Shown one piece after another: positions 25,180-33,700 of a DNA stretch of 64,000 bases. Source of the DNA: Myxococcales bacterium (GTDB taxonomy: Bacteria > Myxococcota_A > Polyangia > Nannocystales > Nannocystaceae); assembly GCA_020633315.1 (NCBI GenBank), contig JACKDV010000021.1:62001-126000 (forward strand), read 5' to 3'. The notes beneath the pieces are model-generated. The model was not told the DNA's origin and searched no databases. It saw only the letters and a program-made list of their open reading frames with translations. Both the position numbers and the translations under genes were made by a program. Each line of letters begins with the position of its first letter. The stretch's first letter is position 1.

Positions 25180-27167
25180 GCCGATGCCGATCCTCCTTGG
25201 GCGGGGCCTGCCTGGCCTCCTCGATCCTGCTGCTCGGCTGCCGCGACGAGCCCCCACCTCCCGCCGCGGGCACGGGGACCACCGGGGCTACCGGCACCAC
25301 TGGCAGCTCCACCGCCGTCGTGGATGGGACCACCGCCGGGGGCAGCGACGTCCTGCCGGATCTGCCCGGGTCCCCTCCGGTCTGCGACGACTACGACCCG
25401 GCCCGCACGGTGCTGTGGGGCGACCTGCACGTCCACACCGCGTTCTCCTTCGACGCCTGGCTGCACGACGTGCGCGTCGACCCCGACCAGGCCTATCGCT
25501 TCGCCCGCGGCGAGCCGGTGCAGCTCCCTCCGCTCGACATGCGGGGCAACCCCACCCAGACGGTCCAGATCGATCGCCCGCTGGACTTCGCCGCGATCAC
25601 CGACCACGCGGAGTTCCTCGCCGAGGTGCAGGCCTGCACCGATCCGAGTATGGCCGTCTACGACACCACGCTGTGCATCGACTACCGGGCCAACCAGAAC
25701 GGCGCGCTGGTGACCTTCGCCCTGCAGCTCGGGATGGCGTCGCCGGTGCGCTTCCCGGAGATCTGCGGGCCCGGCGGGATCGACTGCCCGGCGCTGGCGG
25801 CCGAGGTCTGGCAGCGGACGATCGAGGCCGCCGAGGCCCACTACGTGGGCGGCCCGAGCTGCGAGTTCACCAGCTTCGTCGGCTACGAGTGGAGCGGAAT
25901 GCAATCGCTGTCCAACCTCCACCGCAACGTCATCTTCCGCGGCGCGCAGGTGCCCGCGCGACCGCTCTCGCACTACGAGGCCCCGAGCGCGCAGGCCCTG
26001 TGGGACGCGCTGCAGACCGAGTGCCTCGACGCTCCCGGCTGCGACGTGCTGGCGATCCCTCACAACTCCAATTGGAGCAACGGTCGCCTGTTCCAGGTGG
26101 AGTACCCAGGGCGGGGCAGCGACGCCGAGCAGGCCGCTCAGCGGGCCGCGATGGAGCCGCTGGTGGAGGTCTTCCAGCACAAGGGCGACAGCGAGTGCAT
26201 GAATGGGCTGTCAGGGGTGCTGGGCGAGCCCGACGAGCTGTGCGAGTTCGAGAAGCTGCGCGTGGCTCCGTTCGACGATTGCGGCGACGGCATCGGATCC
26301 AACGGCATGGTGGGGGGCGGCTGCGTGTCGCGACGCGACTTCCTGCGAGGCGCGCTGCTCGAAGGCCTGCGCGAGCAGGAGCGCATCGGCGTCAACCCCT
26401 TCGCGCTGGGCTTCATCGCCAGCACCGACACCCACAACGGCACGCCGGGAATGGTCGACGAGGACGGCTACGTGGGACACGTGGGGCGCGAGGAAGGGGA
26501 CGCGCTGGCGCGGCTGACCGGGGAGGTCCCCGCGGGGCCGCGCAACGGCCCGGGTGGTCTGGTGGCGGTGTGGGCCACCGAGAACAGCCGAGACGCGATC
26601 TTCGAGGCGCTGCGCCGTCGCGAGACCTACGGCACCAGCGGGCCCCGCATCACGGTGCGAGTGTTCGGGGGCGCGGAGCTGCCCGAGGACATGTGCAGCC
26701 GGGGCGACTTCGTGGCCGTGGGCGACGCCCACGGCGTGCCCATGGGAGGAGAGCTGAGCCCGGGCGCGGGCGCGGGCGCCCCTCGCTTTGCCGTGTCGGC
26801 GCTGCGCGATCCCATGGGGCTGCCGCTGCAGCGCGCCCAGATCGTCAAGGGGTGGATCGACGACATGGGCATGGCCCACGTGGTGGTGCACGACGTGGCC
26901 GGCGGGGACAACGGGGCCACCGTGGACCCCACCACCTGCGTCCCCCAGGGCGACGGGGCCGACTCGCTGTGCTCGGTGTGGTCGGATCCCGACTTCGATC
27001 CGAGCCGCCCGGCCTACTACTACGTGCGCGTGGTGGAGAACCCTCGCTGCCGCTGGAGCACCACCGACTGTCAGTCCCTCGGTGACATGGCCCCTGCGAT
27101 CTGCGACGAGCTCCCCACCACGATCCAGGAGCGCGCCTGGACCAGCCCCATCTGGTACTCGCCCTAG
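25176..27167 (+). CDS. DUF3604 lipoprotein
   Basis: 663 residues. Lipoprotein signal ending LLLGC (Cys22), then a short Gly/Thr linker. DUF3604 body with PHP-like metal motifs: VLWGDLHVHTAFSFDAW near the start, FAAITDHAEFLAEV, LAIPHNSNWSNG, and late FIASTDTHNGTPG. The family resembles PHP metal-dependent hydrolases; substrate unknown. Eight or more Cys suggest disulfides. Third gene of the PpiC-HupE-DUF3604 set, coupled by ATGA; DUF3604 and HupE/UreJ genes are often adjacent in bacteria. Confidence 0.88.
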   Translation: MSRCRSSLGGACLASSILLLGCRDEPPPPAAGTGTTGATGTTGSSTAVVDGTTAGGSDVLPDLPGSPPVCDDYDPARTVLWGDLHVHTAFSFDAWLHDVRVDPDQAYRFARGEPVQLPPLDMRGNPTQTVQIDRPLDFAAITDHAEFLAEVQACTDPSMAVYDTTLCIDYRANQNGALVTFALQLGMASPVRFPEICGPGGIDCPALAAEVWQRTIEAAEAHYVGGPSCEFTSFVGYEWSGMQSLSNLHRNVIFRGAQVPARPLSHYEAPSAQALWDALQTECLDAPGCDVLAIPHNSNWSNGRLFQVEYPGRGSDAEQAAQRAAMEPLVEVFQHKGDSECMNGLSGVLGEPDELCEFEKLRVAPFDDCGDGIGSNGMVGGGCVSRRDFLRGALLEGLREQERIGVNPFALGFIASTDTHNGTPGMVDEDGYVGHVGREEGDALARLTGEVPAGPRNGPGGLVAVWATENSRDAIFEALRRRETYGTSGPRITVRVFGGAELPEDMCSRGDFVAVGDAHGVPMGGELSPGAGAGAPRFAVSALRDPMGLPLQRAQIVKGWIDDMGMAHVVVHDVAGGDNGATVDPTTCVPQGDGADSLCSVWSDPDFDPSRPAYYYVRVVENPRCRWSTTDCQSLGDMAPAICDELPTTIQERAWTSPIWYSP

Positions 27168-27175
27168 GCGGGCGA
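27159..27175. terminator. Short hairpin between convergent genes
   Basis: TCGCCC and GGGCGA pair around TAGGC; the DUF3604 stop codon TAG is in the loop. The converging gene ends at 27176. No T-run. Confidence 0.3.
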
Positions 27176-27880
27176 TCAGCTCTCCACGACCGACTTGATC
27201 GCCTGATCGAGGTCGGCGAAGTCCTCGGGACCGACGGCCGAGTAGTGCACCTCGTTGCGCCCGTCGGCGAACATCACGGTGCGGCTCTTGGTGATGTTGT
27301 AGTACTCGTCCCAGGCGCGGTTGGTGCCGTCGGCGTCGGGGGCGGGCACCACCACCGGCATCTGGATGGCCAGCTTCTCGCGCATCTCGTTGGCCTTGGT
27401 CCGGGCGGCCTCGACGTCCTTGGGGGTCACCCCCTTGCCGTCCTGGATGTCGGTGATCACGGCGAAGGCCTTGAGCTTGTCCTCGCCGTATTTCTGGGCG
27501 ATGGCATCGAGGTCCTTGAGGTCCTCGAGGAAGGCCTCGTCGTCCGAGGTACCCACGGCCATGAGCTTGGGGCTGCTGCCGAAGCGGCAGACCTGGCAGT
27601 ACTTCTCGCCGGACTCGCAGTTGACGATGTCGAACGCGGTCAGCTTGCCGTCCTTGCCCAGACCGCTGTCGGCGAGCACGCGGGCGTCGAGCTTGGCCTG
27701 CCAGGGATCGATCGCCGCGGGCTCGGCGGGCTCGGCCTTGGAGGCCTCGTCGGAGACCTCGGCCGGCGCCGGCTTGGCCGCGTCGTTCTTGGCGGTCTTG
27801 GCCGCGTCGTCGTCCTTGGTGCCGCTGTCACACGCGGGGACCACGAGCAGGGCGGCCAGGAGCAATGAGGGTCGGGACAT
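27176..27880 (-). CDS. Thioredoxin-like-fold lipoprotein
   Basis: 234 residues. ATG 27880 is chosen because AAGGAGG lies 9 nt upstream (an ATG three codons earlier would overlap it). The signal ends VVPAC (Cys17), followed by a Lys/Ala/Asp/Glu linker. The C-terminal domain has YCQVCRFG (CxxC) preceded by NCESGEKYC, then IQMPVVVPAPDADGTNRAWDEYYN and SRTVMFADGRNEV. That arrangement fits a redoxin/TlpA-like fold, though the CxxC position is not the classical WCxxC. Possible periplasmic redox or copper role (inference). Divergent from tldD. Confidence 0.65.
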   Translation of the reverse strand: MSRPSLLLAALLVVPACDSGTKDDDAAKTAKNDAAKPAPAEVSDEASKAEPAEPAAIDPWQAKLDARVLADSGLGKDGKLTAFDIVNCESGEKYCQVCRFGSSPKLMAVGTSDDEAFLEDLKDLDAIAQKYGEDKLKAFAVITDIQDGKGVTPKDVEAARTKANEMREKLAIQMPVVVPAPDADGTNRAWDEYYNITKSRTVMFADGRNEVHYSAVGPEDFADLDQAIKSVVES

Positions 27881-27984
27881 CGGTGGCATCCTCCTTGTTG
27901 GGGATTGCGCCGCGATCGGGGCGATGGGCGCGGGGGCAGCATGGCGGCTTTTGCCGCGGCTCGCCACCCATCGCCGGTCGGGGC

Positions 27985-27990
27985 TATCAT
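27985..27990 (+). promoter_or_regulatory. -10 element TATCAT of tldD
   Basis: TATCAT is 10 nt before the ATG at 28001, predicting a leader of about 3-4 nt. Confidence 0.45.
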
Positions 27991-28000
27991 CCCGGCCACG

Positions 28001-29641
28001 ATGCCGAGCTCTCGACGGCAGTTCTTGACGATTTCGAGCGTGGGGTCGGCCGCTTGGCTGAGCGGGATCGCGGCGTCTGCTGCGCCGAAGGGCTCGCGCG
28101 AGCCAGCTCCCGAGCGTGCTCCATCCTACGACGACCAGGCCGCGGAGGCCCTGGCGCGCAGCCCCGTGGCCAGCGACGCCGACATCGCCCGTCGGGCGGT
28201 CCAGGCCGCGATGGATGGCGGAGCCACCTACGCCGACGCGCGGCTGGTGCTGATGCGACGCGAGCAGGTGGCGGTGCGTGACGACCGAGCCCGACCGGTC
28301 TCGCTACGCGAGCACTACGGGCTGGGGATCCGGGTGGTGGCCGACGGTGGCTGGGGCTTCGCGGCCATCCAGGCGCTCAGCGATCGCGCCGTCGTCGATG
28401 CGGCCAAGCTCGCGGTGACGAGCGCTCGCGCCAACGGCAAGCTGCGCAAGGACCTGGGCCAGCCCCTGGTCGAGCTGGTCCCCGCTCCGGTGGCCAAGGC
28501 CACCTGGGTGACGCCCCACGAGATCGATCCCTTCGACGTGGCGCCGATCGACAAGGCCGAGATGCTGCTGGAGATCGCGGCACGAGCCAAGGCGGTCAAG
28601 GGCGTCAGCTTCGTGGAGGCCGGGTTCTCCGCGGTGGCCGAGGACAAGCTCCTGGTCACCAGCGACGGCTCGGAGCTGCACCAGATCTTCCTCCGGGTGG
28701 CGCCGCAGCTCACCGTGACCGCCGTGGACCGACGCCGCGGGGGCTTTGCCTCGCGCGACCACGAGGCCCCCGCGATGCTGGCCGGCTGGGAGTACCTGCG
28801 GGACCTGGGCCTGCGCAACGATGCGGCCGGGGTGGGGGAGGACGCGGTGCGCAAGCTGCATGCCGCGTCGGTGGAGCCCGGCGTGAAGACGGTCGTGCTC
28901 GCGCCCAGCAACCTGTGGCTCACGATCCACGAGAGCATCGGCCACCCCACGGAGCTCGATCGGGTGATGGGGCTCGAGGCCGACCTGGCGGGGACCAGCT
29001 TCCTGCGCCCCGAGGATCTCGGCGAGCGCAGGATCGGCTCCGAGCGCGTCAACCTGGTGGCCGATCGCACGCAGCCGGGTGGGCTGGCCACGGTGGGCTG
29101 GGACGACGAGGGCGTGGCGGCGCAGCGCTGGGACCTGGTGCGCGACGGCAAGCTCGTCGGCTGGCAGACGACCCGGGATCAGGCCAAGTGGATCGGCGAG
29201 AGCGCCAGCCGGGGTTGCTGCTACGGCGAGGGCCACGACGGCGTGCCGTTCCAGCGCATGCCCAACGTGAGCCTCCAGCCCGGGCCCGAGGGCTACACCA
29301 CCGAGGACCTGATCAACGCCACCGAGGACGGCATCTACGTCACCGGGCGTGGGAGCTGGTCGATCGACCAGCAGCGCTACAACTTCCAGTTCTCGGGGCA
29401 GACCTTCTGGGAGATCAAGCGGGGTCGGCTCACCCGCCCGCTGCGGGACGTGGCCTATCAGGCCAACACCATCGAGTTCTGGAGCTCGTGCGACATGATC
29501 GGAGGCCCGGGCACCTACCGCCTGGGGGGCACCTTCGGGGACGGCAAGGGACAGCCGCACCAGAGCAACTCGGTCAGCCACGGCTGCCCTCCCGCTCGCT
29601 TCACCGCCAACGTCATCAACACCGGAGGGACGGACCAGTGA
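28001..29641 (+). CDS. tldD: TldD-type metalloprotease subunit
   Basis: 546 residues. Twin-arginine signal SRRQFLTISSVGSAAW, so this TldD homologue appears exported, unlike the cytoplasmic E. coli protein. The metal-binding helix HESIGH is at residues 310-315, preceded by VVLAPSNLWLTI. The C-terminal signature GGPGTYRLGGTFGDGKGQP is present. TldD pairs with TldE as a protease that trims peptides. The stop overlaps the next GTG (GTGA), giving the expected D-E pair. Confidence 0.85.
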   Translation: MPSSRRQFLTISSVGSAAWLSGIAASAAPKGSREPAPERAPSYDDQAAEALARSPVASDADIARRAVQAAMDGGATYADARLVLMRREQVAVRDDRARPVSLREHYGLGIRVVADGGWGFAAIQALSDRAVVDAAKLAVTSARANGKLRKDLGQPLVELVPAPVAKATWVTPHEIDPFDVAPIDKAEMLLEIAARAKAVKGVSFVEAGFSAVAEDKLLVTSDGSELHQIFLRVAPQLTVTAVDRRRGGFASRDHEAPAMLAGWEYLRDLGLRNDAAGVGEDAVRKLHAASVEPGVKTVVLAPSNLWLTIHESIGHPTELDRVMGLEADLAGTSFLRPEDLGERRIGSERVNLVADRTQPGGLATVGWDDEGVAAQRWDLVRDGKLVGWQTTRDQAKWIGESASRGCCYGEGHDGVPFQRMPNVSLQPGPEGYTTEDLINATEDGIYVTGRGSWSIDQQRYNFQFSGQTFWEIKRGRLTRPLRDVAYQANTIEFWSSCDMIGGPGTYRLGGTFGDGKGQPHQSNSVSHGCPPARFTANVINTGGTDQ

Positions 29642-30966
29642 CCCTGCTGCGAAAGGATGCCAAGCGCCTGGTCGACAAGGTGCTCGCGCAGGCGAGCGTG
29701 GGCGACCTGCGGGTCCAAGTCTCGGCGTCGAAGCGGGGGCACCTGCGCTACGGCGCGGGCCGGCCCACCACCTCGGGTGACGTGGACGGGGTGACCCTGG
29801 CCGTCACCGCGAGCAAGGGGCGGCGGACGGCCACGGTCACCGGCAGCCGCACCGACGATGCTGCGGTCGCCGAGCTCGTTCGTCGGGCCGAGGGCCTGGC
29901 CGAGCTGTCGCCCGAGGATCCGGAGCACATGCCGCCCTTGGCCGAGGCGAGCTACCCCAAGGTTCGCGCCGAGGACAAGGCGGTCACGCGCCTCGATCCC
30001 GGCGCTCGGGCCGAGCTCGTGGGGCGGGCCATTCGACGGGCCGAGGCCGATGGCGTGGCCGCGGCGGGCCTGCTCGAGCACGAGCAGCTCGCGACCGCGG
30101 TCGGCAATCGCTCGGGGTTGTTCGCCCATCACGCCTGCACCCAGGTGAGCCTGTCGGCCACCTGCCGCACCGAGGACGGCACGGGGAGCGCCCGGGCGGG
30201 CTTCGTCTCGCATGCGCTCTCGGGCTTGGTCCCCGAGATCCTGGTGAGCGACGCGGCGCAGCGCGCCAAGCGGTCGCAGCTGCCCGCTCCCCGGGATCCG
30301 GGGCGCTACCCGGTGATCCTCGCGCCCCAGGCCGTCGCCGATCTACTCGATGTCTTCGTCGGGGGCCTCGATGCTCGTCGCGCCGACGAGGGGCGCAGCG
30401 CGTTCTCTCGCAAGGGGGGCGGCAACCTGGTCGGCGATGCCCTCTTCGACTCGCGGGTCGAGCTGTGGAGCGACCCTGCCGATCCGAACGACCCGGCCTC
30501 GCCCTTCGATCGCGGGGGTCGTCCCCACCGGAAGGTGAAGTGGGTCGAGGGCGGCGTGCTCCGGGCCCTGCACAACTCGCGCTACTGGGCCGACAAGCAG
30601 GGGCTCGAGGATCTCCCCATGCCCTCTTCTCTGCACATGGGCGGGGGAACGGACGACCTCGATGCCCTGGTGAGCGGCTTCGATCGCGGGATCCTGATCT
30701 CTCGCTTCTGGTACATCCGCATGCTCGATCCGCAGCAGCTGCTGGTCACTGGGCTCACGCGAGACGGCACCTTCTGGATCGACAAGGGCAAGGTCGTGGA
30801 GCCGGTCCGCAACTTCCGCTTCAACGACAGCCCGCTCACCCTGCTGCGCAAGGTCGTCGCGCTCGGTCGACCCCAGCGAGCCGGCCTCAGCACCGAGCGG
30901 GTCACCGTCGTGCCGCCGCTGGTCGTCTCGGAGTTCGAGCTGAGCAGCGTCAGCGACGCGGTGTAG
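29638..30966 (+). CDS. TldE/PmbA-type subunit
   Basis: 442 residues from GTG, with GGAGGG 8 nt upstream. TldE fold without HExxxH, as expected for the non-catalytic partner: YPVILAPQAVADLLDVFVGGLDARRADEGRSAF, the VGDALFDSRVELWSDPAD central motif, and a GILISRFWYIRMLDPQQLLVTGLTRDG ending. No signal peptide is visible, although its TldD partner carries a Tat signal; the pair could be exported together on one Tat substrate. The upstream gene ends within its start codon. Confidence 0.85.
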   Translation: MTLLRKDAKRLVDKVLAQASVGDLRVQVSASKRGHLRYGAGRPTTSGDVDGVTLAVTASKGRRTATVTGSRTDDAAVAELVRRAEGLAELSPEDPEHMPPLAEASYPKVRAEDKAVTRLDPGARAELVGRAIRRAEADGVAAAGLLEHEQLATAVGNRSGLFAHHACTQVSLSATCRTEDGTGSARAGFVSHALSGLVPEILVSDAAQRAKRSQLPAPRDPGRYPVILAPQAVADLLDVFVGGLDARRADEGRSAFSRKGGGNLVGDALFDSRVELWSDPADPNDPASPFDRGGRPHRKVKWVEGGVLRALHNSRYWADKQGLEDLPMPSSLHMGGGTDDLDALVSGFDRGILISRFWYIRMLDPQQLLVTGLTRDGTFWIDKGKVVEPVRNFRFNDSPLTLLRKVVALGRPQRAGLSTERVTVVPPLVVSEFELSSVSDAV

Positions 30967-30996
30967 CCGCTGCGGACTGCTGCGGGGGCCTCGTCG

Positions 30997-31002
30997 TATG
31001 CT
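30997..31002 (+). promoter_or_regulatory. -10 element TATGCT of DUF11/MYXO-CTERM gene
   Basis: TATGCT is 7 nt before the ATG at 31010 and contains the alternative ATG at 30998, which argues for 31010 as the start. Confidence 0.5.
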
Positions 31003-31009
31003 GGTCCCC

Positions 31010-32734
31010 ATGCAGCGTGGGCGGCGACTGTCACCGATCCTCCTCGTGGCCGGAGCGACGGTGGTCGTCGCCGTGCCCGTTCGAGCCCGCGCCGACGAGC
31101 CCGTCCTGCTGCGGCAGACCTGGAGCGGGCACGTGGGGTTCTTCGCCACCGGGGCGCCCATGGCCGTCGATGGCCCCGACGCCGACACCACGAGCGTCGA
31201 CACCCTCGCGCAGCCTGCCATGGTCGAGGTGGGCCCGCCCGACATCCCAGCGAGCGCCGAGCTACTCGCCGCCTACCTCTACTGGGGCGGCTCGATCCCC
31301 AACAGCGAGTGCACCAACCCGGCCGAGATCGACGACGCGGTGGACTTCACCCCGCCGGGCGGCATGGTCATGCCCGTCCTGGCGGACGCCTGCTTCTGCT
31401 CGGTCGCGGGGTCGATGGCCTACGACGTGCAGCTCTGCCGCGCCGAGGTGACCGCTCTCGTCCCGATGCTCGAGGGGACCTACGTGGTCGATTCCTTCGC
31501 GGCGCTCATCGACAACCAGACCACCAATAACGCTTCGTTCTCGATCGTGGTGGTCTACAGCGCGCCCTTGCTGTCGCCGCGGAGGGTCGCGCTCTACGAC
31601 GGGCTGCTCACGATGTCGAGCGACACCAACCAGGAGCAGACCATCACGCTCGGGGGTCTCGACATTGACGACCCACCGAGCGGGGACCTGACCTGGTACG
31701 TCCTCGAAGGCGATGTGGGGGGGTCCGTGGGCGAAGGGGTGGAGGTCACGGGCAGCCCAGGAGGCGGGGTGCTGGTGCTCTCGGATGCGGTGAACCCGGC
31801 CGGCAATCCCATGAACCACACGATCAACACGACGATCCCCGTCCAGGTGGACACCTTGGGGGTCGACATCGATCGCTTCTCGATCGACGCCGCGCTGCTC
31901 TCCACCGATGACGCGGTGGAGGTCCGCTACACTGCGGGGATCGACAAGTGGTGGCTCGCCTACGACGTCGTGGGGGTCAACGTGTTCGAGCCGGTGCTCT
32001 ACGCGGGCTCGGAGAAGCGCTGGGAGCTCCATGACGATGCCGATGGTGACGGGGCGCCGTCGCCCGGTGATGTCGTTCGCTACACCGTGCACCTCGAGAA
32101 CACGGGCAACGCCGAGGGGCTCGTGGGACTGGTCGACTCGATTCCACCCGAGGCGGAGAGCTGGGCGCTGGTGGATGCAGGCGGTGGGACCGACGTGAGC
32201 ATGGGGAACACACTGGAGATCGTGGGCGTGCCGATTGTCGTGGGGGGCAGTGCCGACGTGGTGCTCGACGTGGTGCTCGCGATGGTCCCGGCCGGCACCG
32301 AGATGAGCAACGTGGCGAGCTACTCCGCCGAGCCCGGGGGGCTCGTGGGGGAGCTCGTCGCCCCGCCCGTCGTCATCGGCGAGGCGGCCGTCGGGGATTC
32401 CAGCGGTGGTGGTGAGTCGACCGGCGGGAGCGTCGATGGCTCGGGCACGGGCGAGGGGGCGACCGGTGGAATGGGCACGGGGGGAGACTCGGGCGTGGTC
32501 GAGGGAACATCCGTCGGCCCGAGCTCGGAGACGGGGGATGTCGTCTCTGCCGACGGTACCTCCGTGGGCTTCACCGGAGGTGCGGGAGAAGCCTCTGGTT
32601 GTGGGTGTCGCGCGGAGTCGTCACCGGGTCGCGCCAGCGGGTGGTGGTGGGGCTGGCTCGTGCTTCCCTGGGCCCGACGTCGGCGTGGACGGCAACGACG
32701 AGGAGGGCCGCGGTGCGGGCCGAGCCGGGGTTGA
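31010..32734 (+). CDS. DUF11-repeat surface protein with MYXO-CTERM
   Basis: 574 residues. Signal peptide (ILLVAGATVVVAVPVRARA). About residues 35-300 are a beta-rich domain (WSGHVGFFATGAPM, LLAAYLYWGGSIP, YVVDSFAALIDNQTTNNASFSIVVVYSAP) like secreted myxobacterial proteins of unknown role. A DUF11-type repeat follows (DVVRYTVHLENTGNAEGLVGLVDSIPPEA). Then come a Gly/Ser/Thr linker and the sorting tail GCGCRAESSPGR + hydrophobic WWWGWLVLPWA + RRRRGRQRR. Likely displayed on the outer membrane. Its 3' end overlaps the next lipoprotein gene by 22 nt. Confidence 0.82.
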   Translation: MQRGRRLSPILLVAGATVVVAVPVRARADEPVLLRQTWSGHVGFFATGAPMAVDGPDADTTSVDTLAQPAMVEVGPPDIPASAELLAAYLYWGGSIPNSECTNPAEIDDAVDFTPPGGMVMPVLADACFCSVAGSMAYDVQLCRAEVTALVPMLEGTYVVDSFAALIDNQTTNNASFSIVVVYSAPLLSPRRVALYDGLLTMSSDTNQEQTITLGGLDIDDPPSGDLTWYVLEGDVGGSVGEGVEVTGSPGGGVLVLSDAVNPAGNPMNHTINTTIPVQVDTLGVDIDRFSIDAALLSTDDAVEVRYTAGIDKWWLAYDVVGVNVFEPVLYAGSEKRWELHDDADGDGAPSPGDVVRYTVHLENTGNAEGLVGLVDSIPPEAESWALVDAGGGTDVSMGNTLEIVGVPIVVGGSADVVLDVVLAMVPAGTEMSNVASYSAEPGGLVGELVAPPVVIGEAAVGDSSGGGESTGGSVDGSGTGEGATGGMGTGGDSGVVEGTSVGPSSETGDVVSADGTSVGFTGGAGEASGCGCRAESSPGRASGWWWGWLVLPWARRRRGRQRRGGPRCGPSRG

Positions 32735-33240
32735 TCCTGCTGGGCGGCCTATTGGGGGCATGCGGTCCGGCCGTGAGCCTGGACGATCCCCGAGGCCCGG
32801 AGCCCACGGGAACGGGTGGATCGGGGAGCACGGCGAGCCCGGGCGGCACCTCGTCCTCGGGAGGAGCTCCTTCGGATTCGACCACGGATGATGGACCTCG
32901 GCTCGACGTGATGCCCCTCTTCGATCTCGGGGCAGCTCCGAAGCGACCGATGTACGCACCCTGCTATGACGACGAGGAGTGTATGGACGGGCTGCAGTGC
33001 GTCACGCTCAAGTACGAGAAGTTGCTGGTGGGGTCGATCTGCACGGTGCCCTGTGAGGATCCCATGGCCGACTGCGAGCCCGCTCCCGATGGCTGGATGG
33101 CCACTTGTGCGCTCCACGTGGAGGACGGACAGCTCGACGTGTGCGCCATCGCGTGTGACGTCCGCAGCTACTGTCCAGGCGGGTACTGCATGGAGCTATT
33201 CGGGCCACGAGGCGAGTCGCAGGACGTCTGCGTGCCGTGA
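32713..33240 (+). CDS. Small Cys-rich lipoprotein
   Basis: 175 residues from GTG, preceded by AGGAGG at 6-nt spacing. The signal is short and ends LLGAC (Cys17), then a Gly/Ser/Thr linker to about residue 55. The C-terminal ~110 residues have ten or more Cys (APCYDDEECMDGLQC, ICTVPCEDPMADC, CAIACDVRSYCPGGYC), a pattern seen in myxobacterial secreted Cys-rich repeats. Overlaps the DUF11 gene and is probably co-transcribed. Function unknown. Confidence 0.75.
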   Translation: MRAEPGLILLGGLLGACGPAVSLDDPRGPEPTGTGGSGSTASPGGTSSSGGAPSDSTTDDGPRLDVMPLFDLGAAPKRPMYAPCYDDEECMDGLQCVTLKYEKLLVGSICTVPCEDPMADCEPAPDGWMATCALHVEDGQLDVCAIACDVRSYCPGGYCMELFGPRGESQDVCVP

Positions 33241-33269
33241 GGCGAGCCCGAGCGAGGCCTTCCAACCCG

Positions 33270-33640
33270 GGAGGACCGAACGCGACATGCAGGAGACCTA
33301 CGGGAGGCTCGGGCGGGCCGAACGCGACATGCAAGGGGCTTACGGGAGGCTCGGGCGGGCCGAACGCGACATGCAGGAGGCTTACGGGAGGCTCGGGCAG
33401 AACCGAAGGCGACACGAAAGGCCAACGGGAGCCCTTGGAGCACCCAGACCGGCGGGTGAGGACCTCCCGGAAGCCTGCGAGGGCCGAAGGACGGAAGGCC
33501 GAGAGCTTGCGGGAGCCCTTGGAGCACCGAGACAGGAGAGCGGGGGCGCCCAGAAGCCCTCGAGGGCCGAGAGGCGAGAGGTCGGGACCTGCGGGAGCCC
33601 TGGAGCGCCGAGGCCAGGGGGCCAGGGCTCAACGCGAGTA
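33270..33640 (+). repeat. 42-bp tandem repeat (minisatellite), decaying rightward
   Basis: Units start with CCGAACGCGACATGCAGGAG at 33276, 33318 and 33360, exactly 42 bp apart and nearly identical, each ending TTACGGGAGGCTCGGGC. A fourth at 33403 is diverged (CCGAAGGCGACAC). Further right an 84-bp periodicity persists in CGGGAGCCCTTGGAGCACC copies near 33426, 33510 and 33593. All frames stay open through it, but no start site fits, so it looks intergenic. It fills the gap between the convergent genes ending at 33240 and 33701. Confidence 0.75.
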
Positions 33641-33700
33641 CCATGGCCCAATGCGACGGTGGACGGACCTCTCGTGAGCAACGAGGGCACGTGGCTCTGG

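Noticed and set aside
33270..33640. CRISPR array
   Set aside because: Units are directly tandem with no variable spacers, and no cas genes are present.
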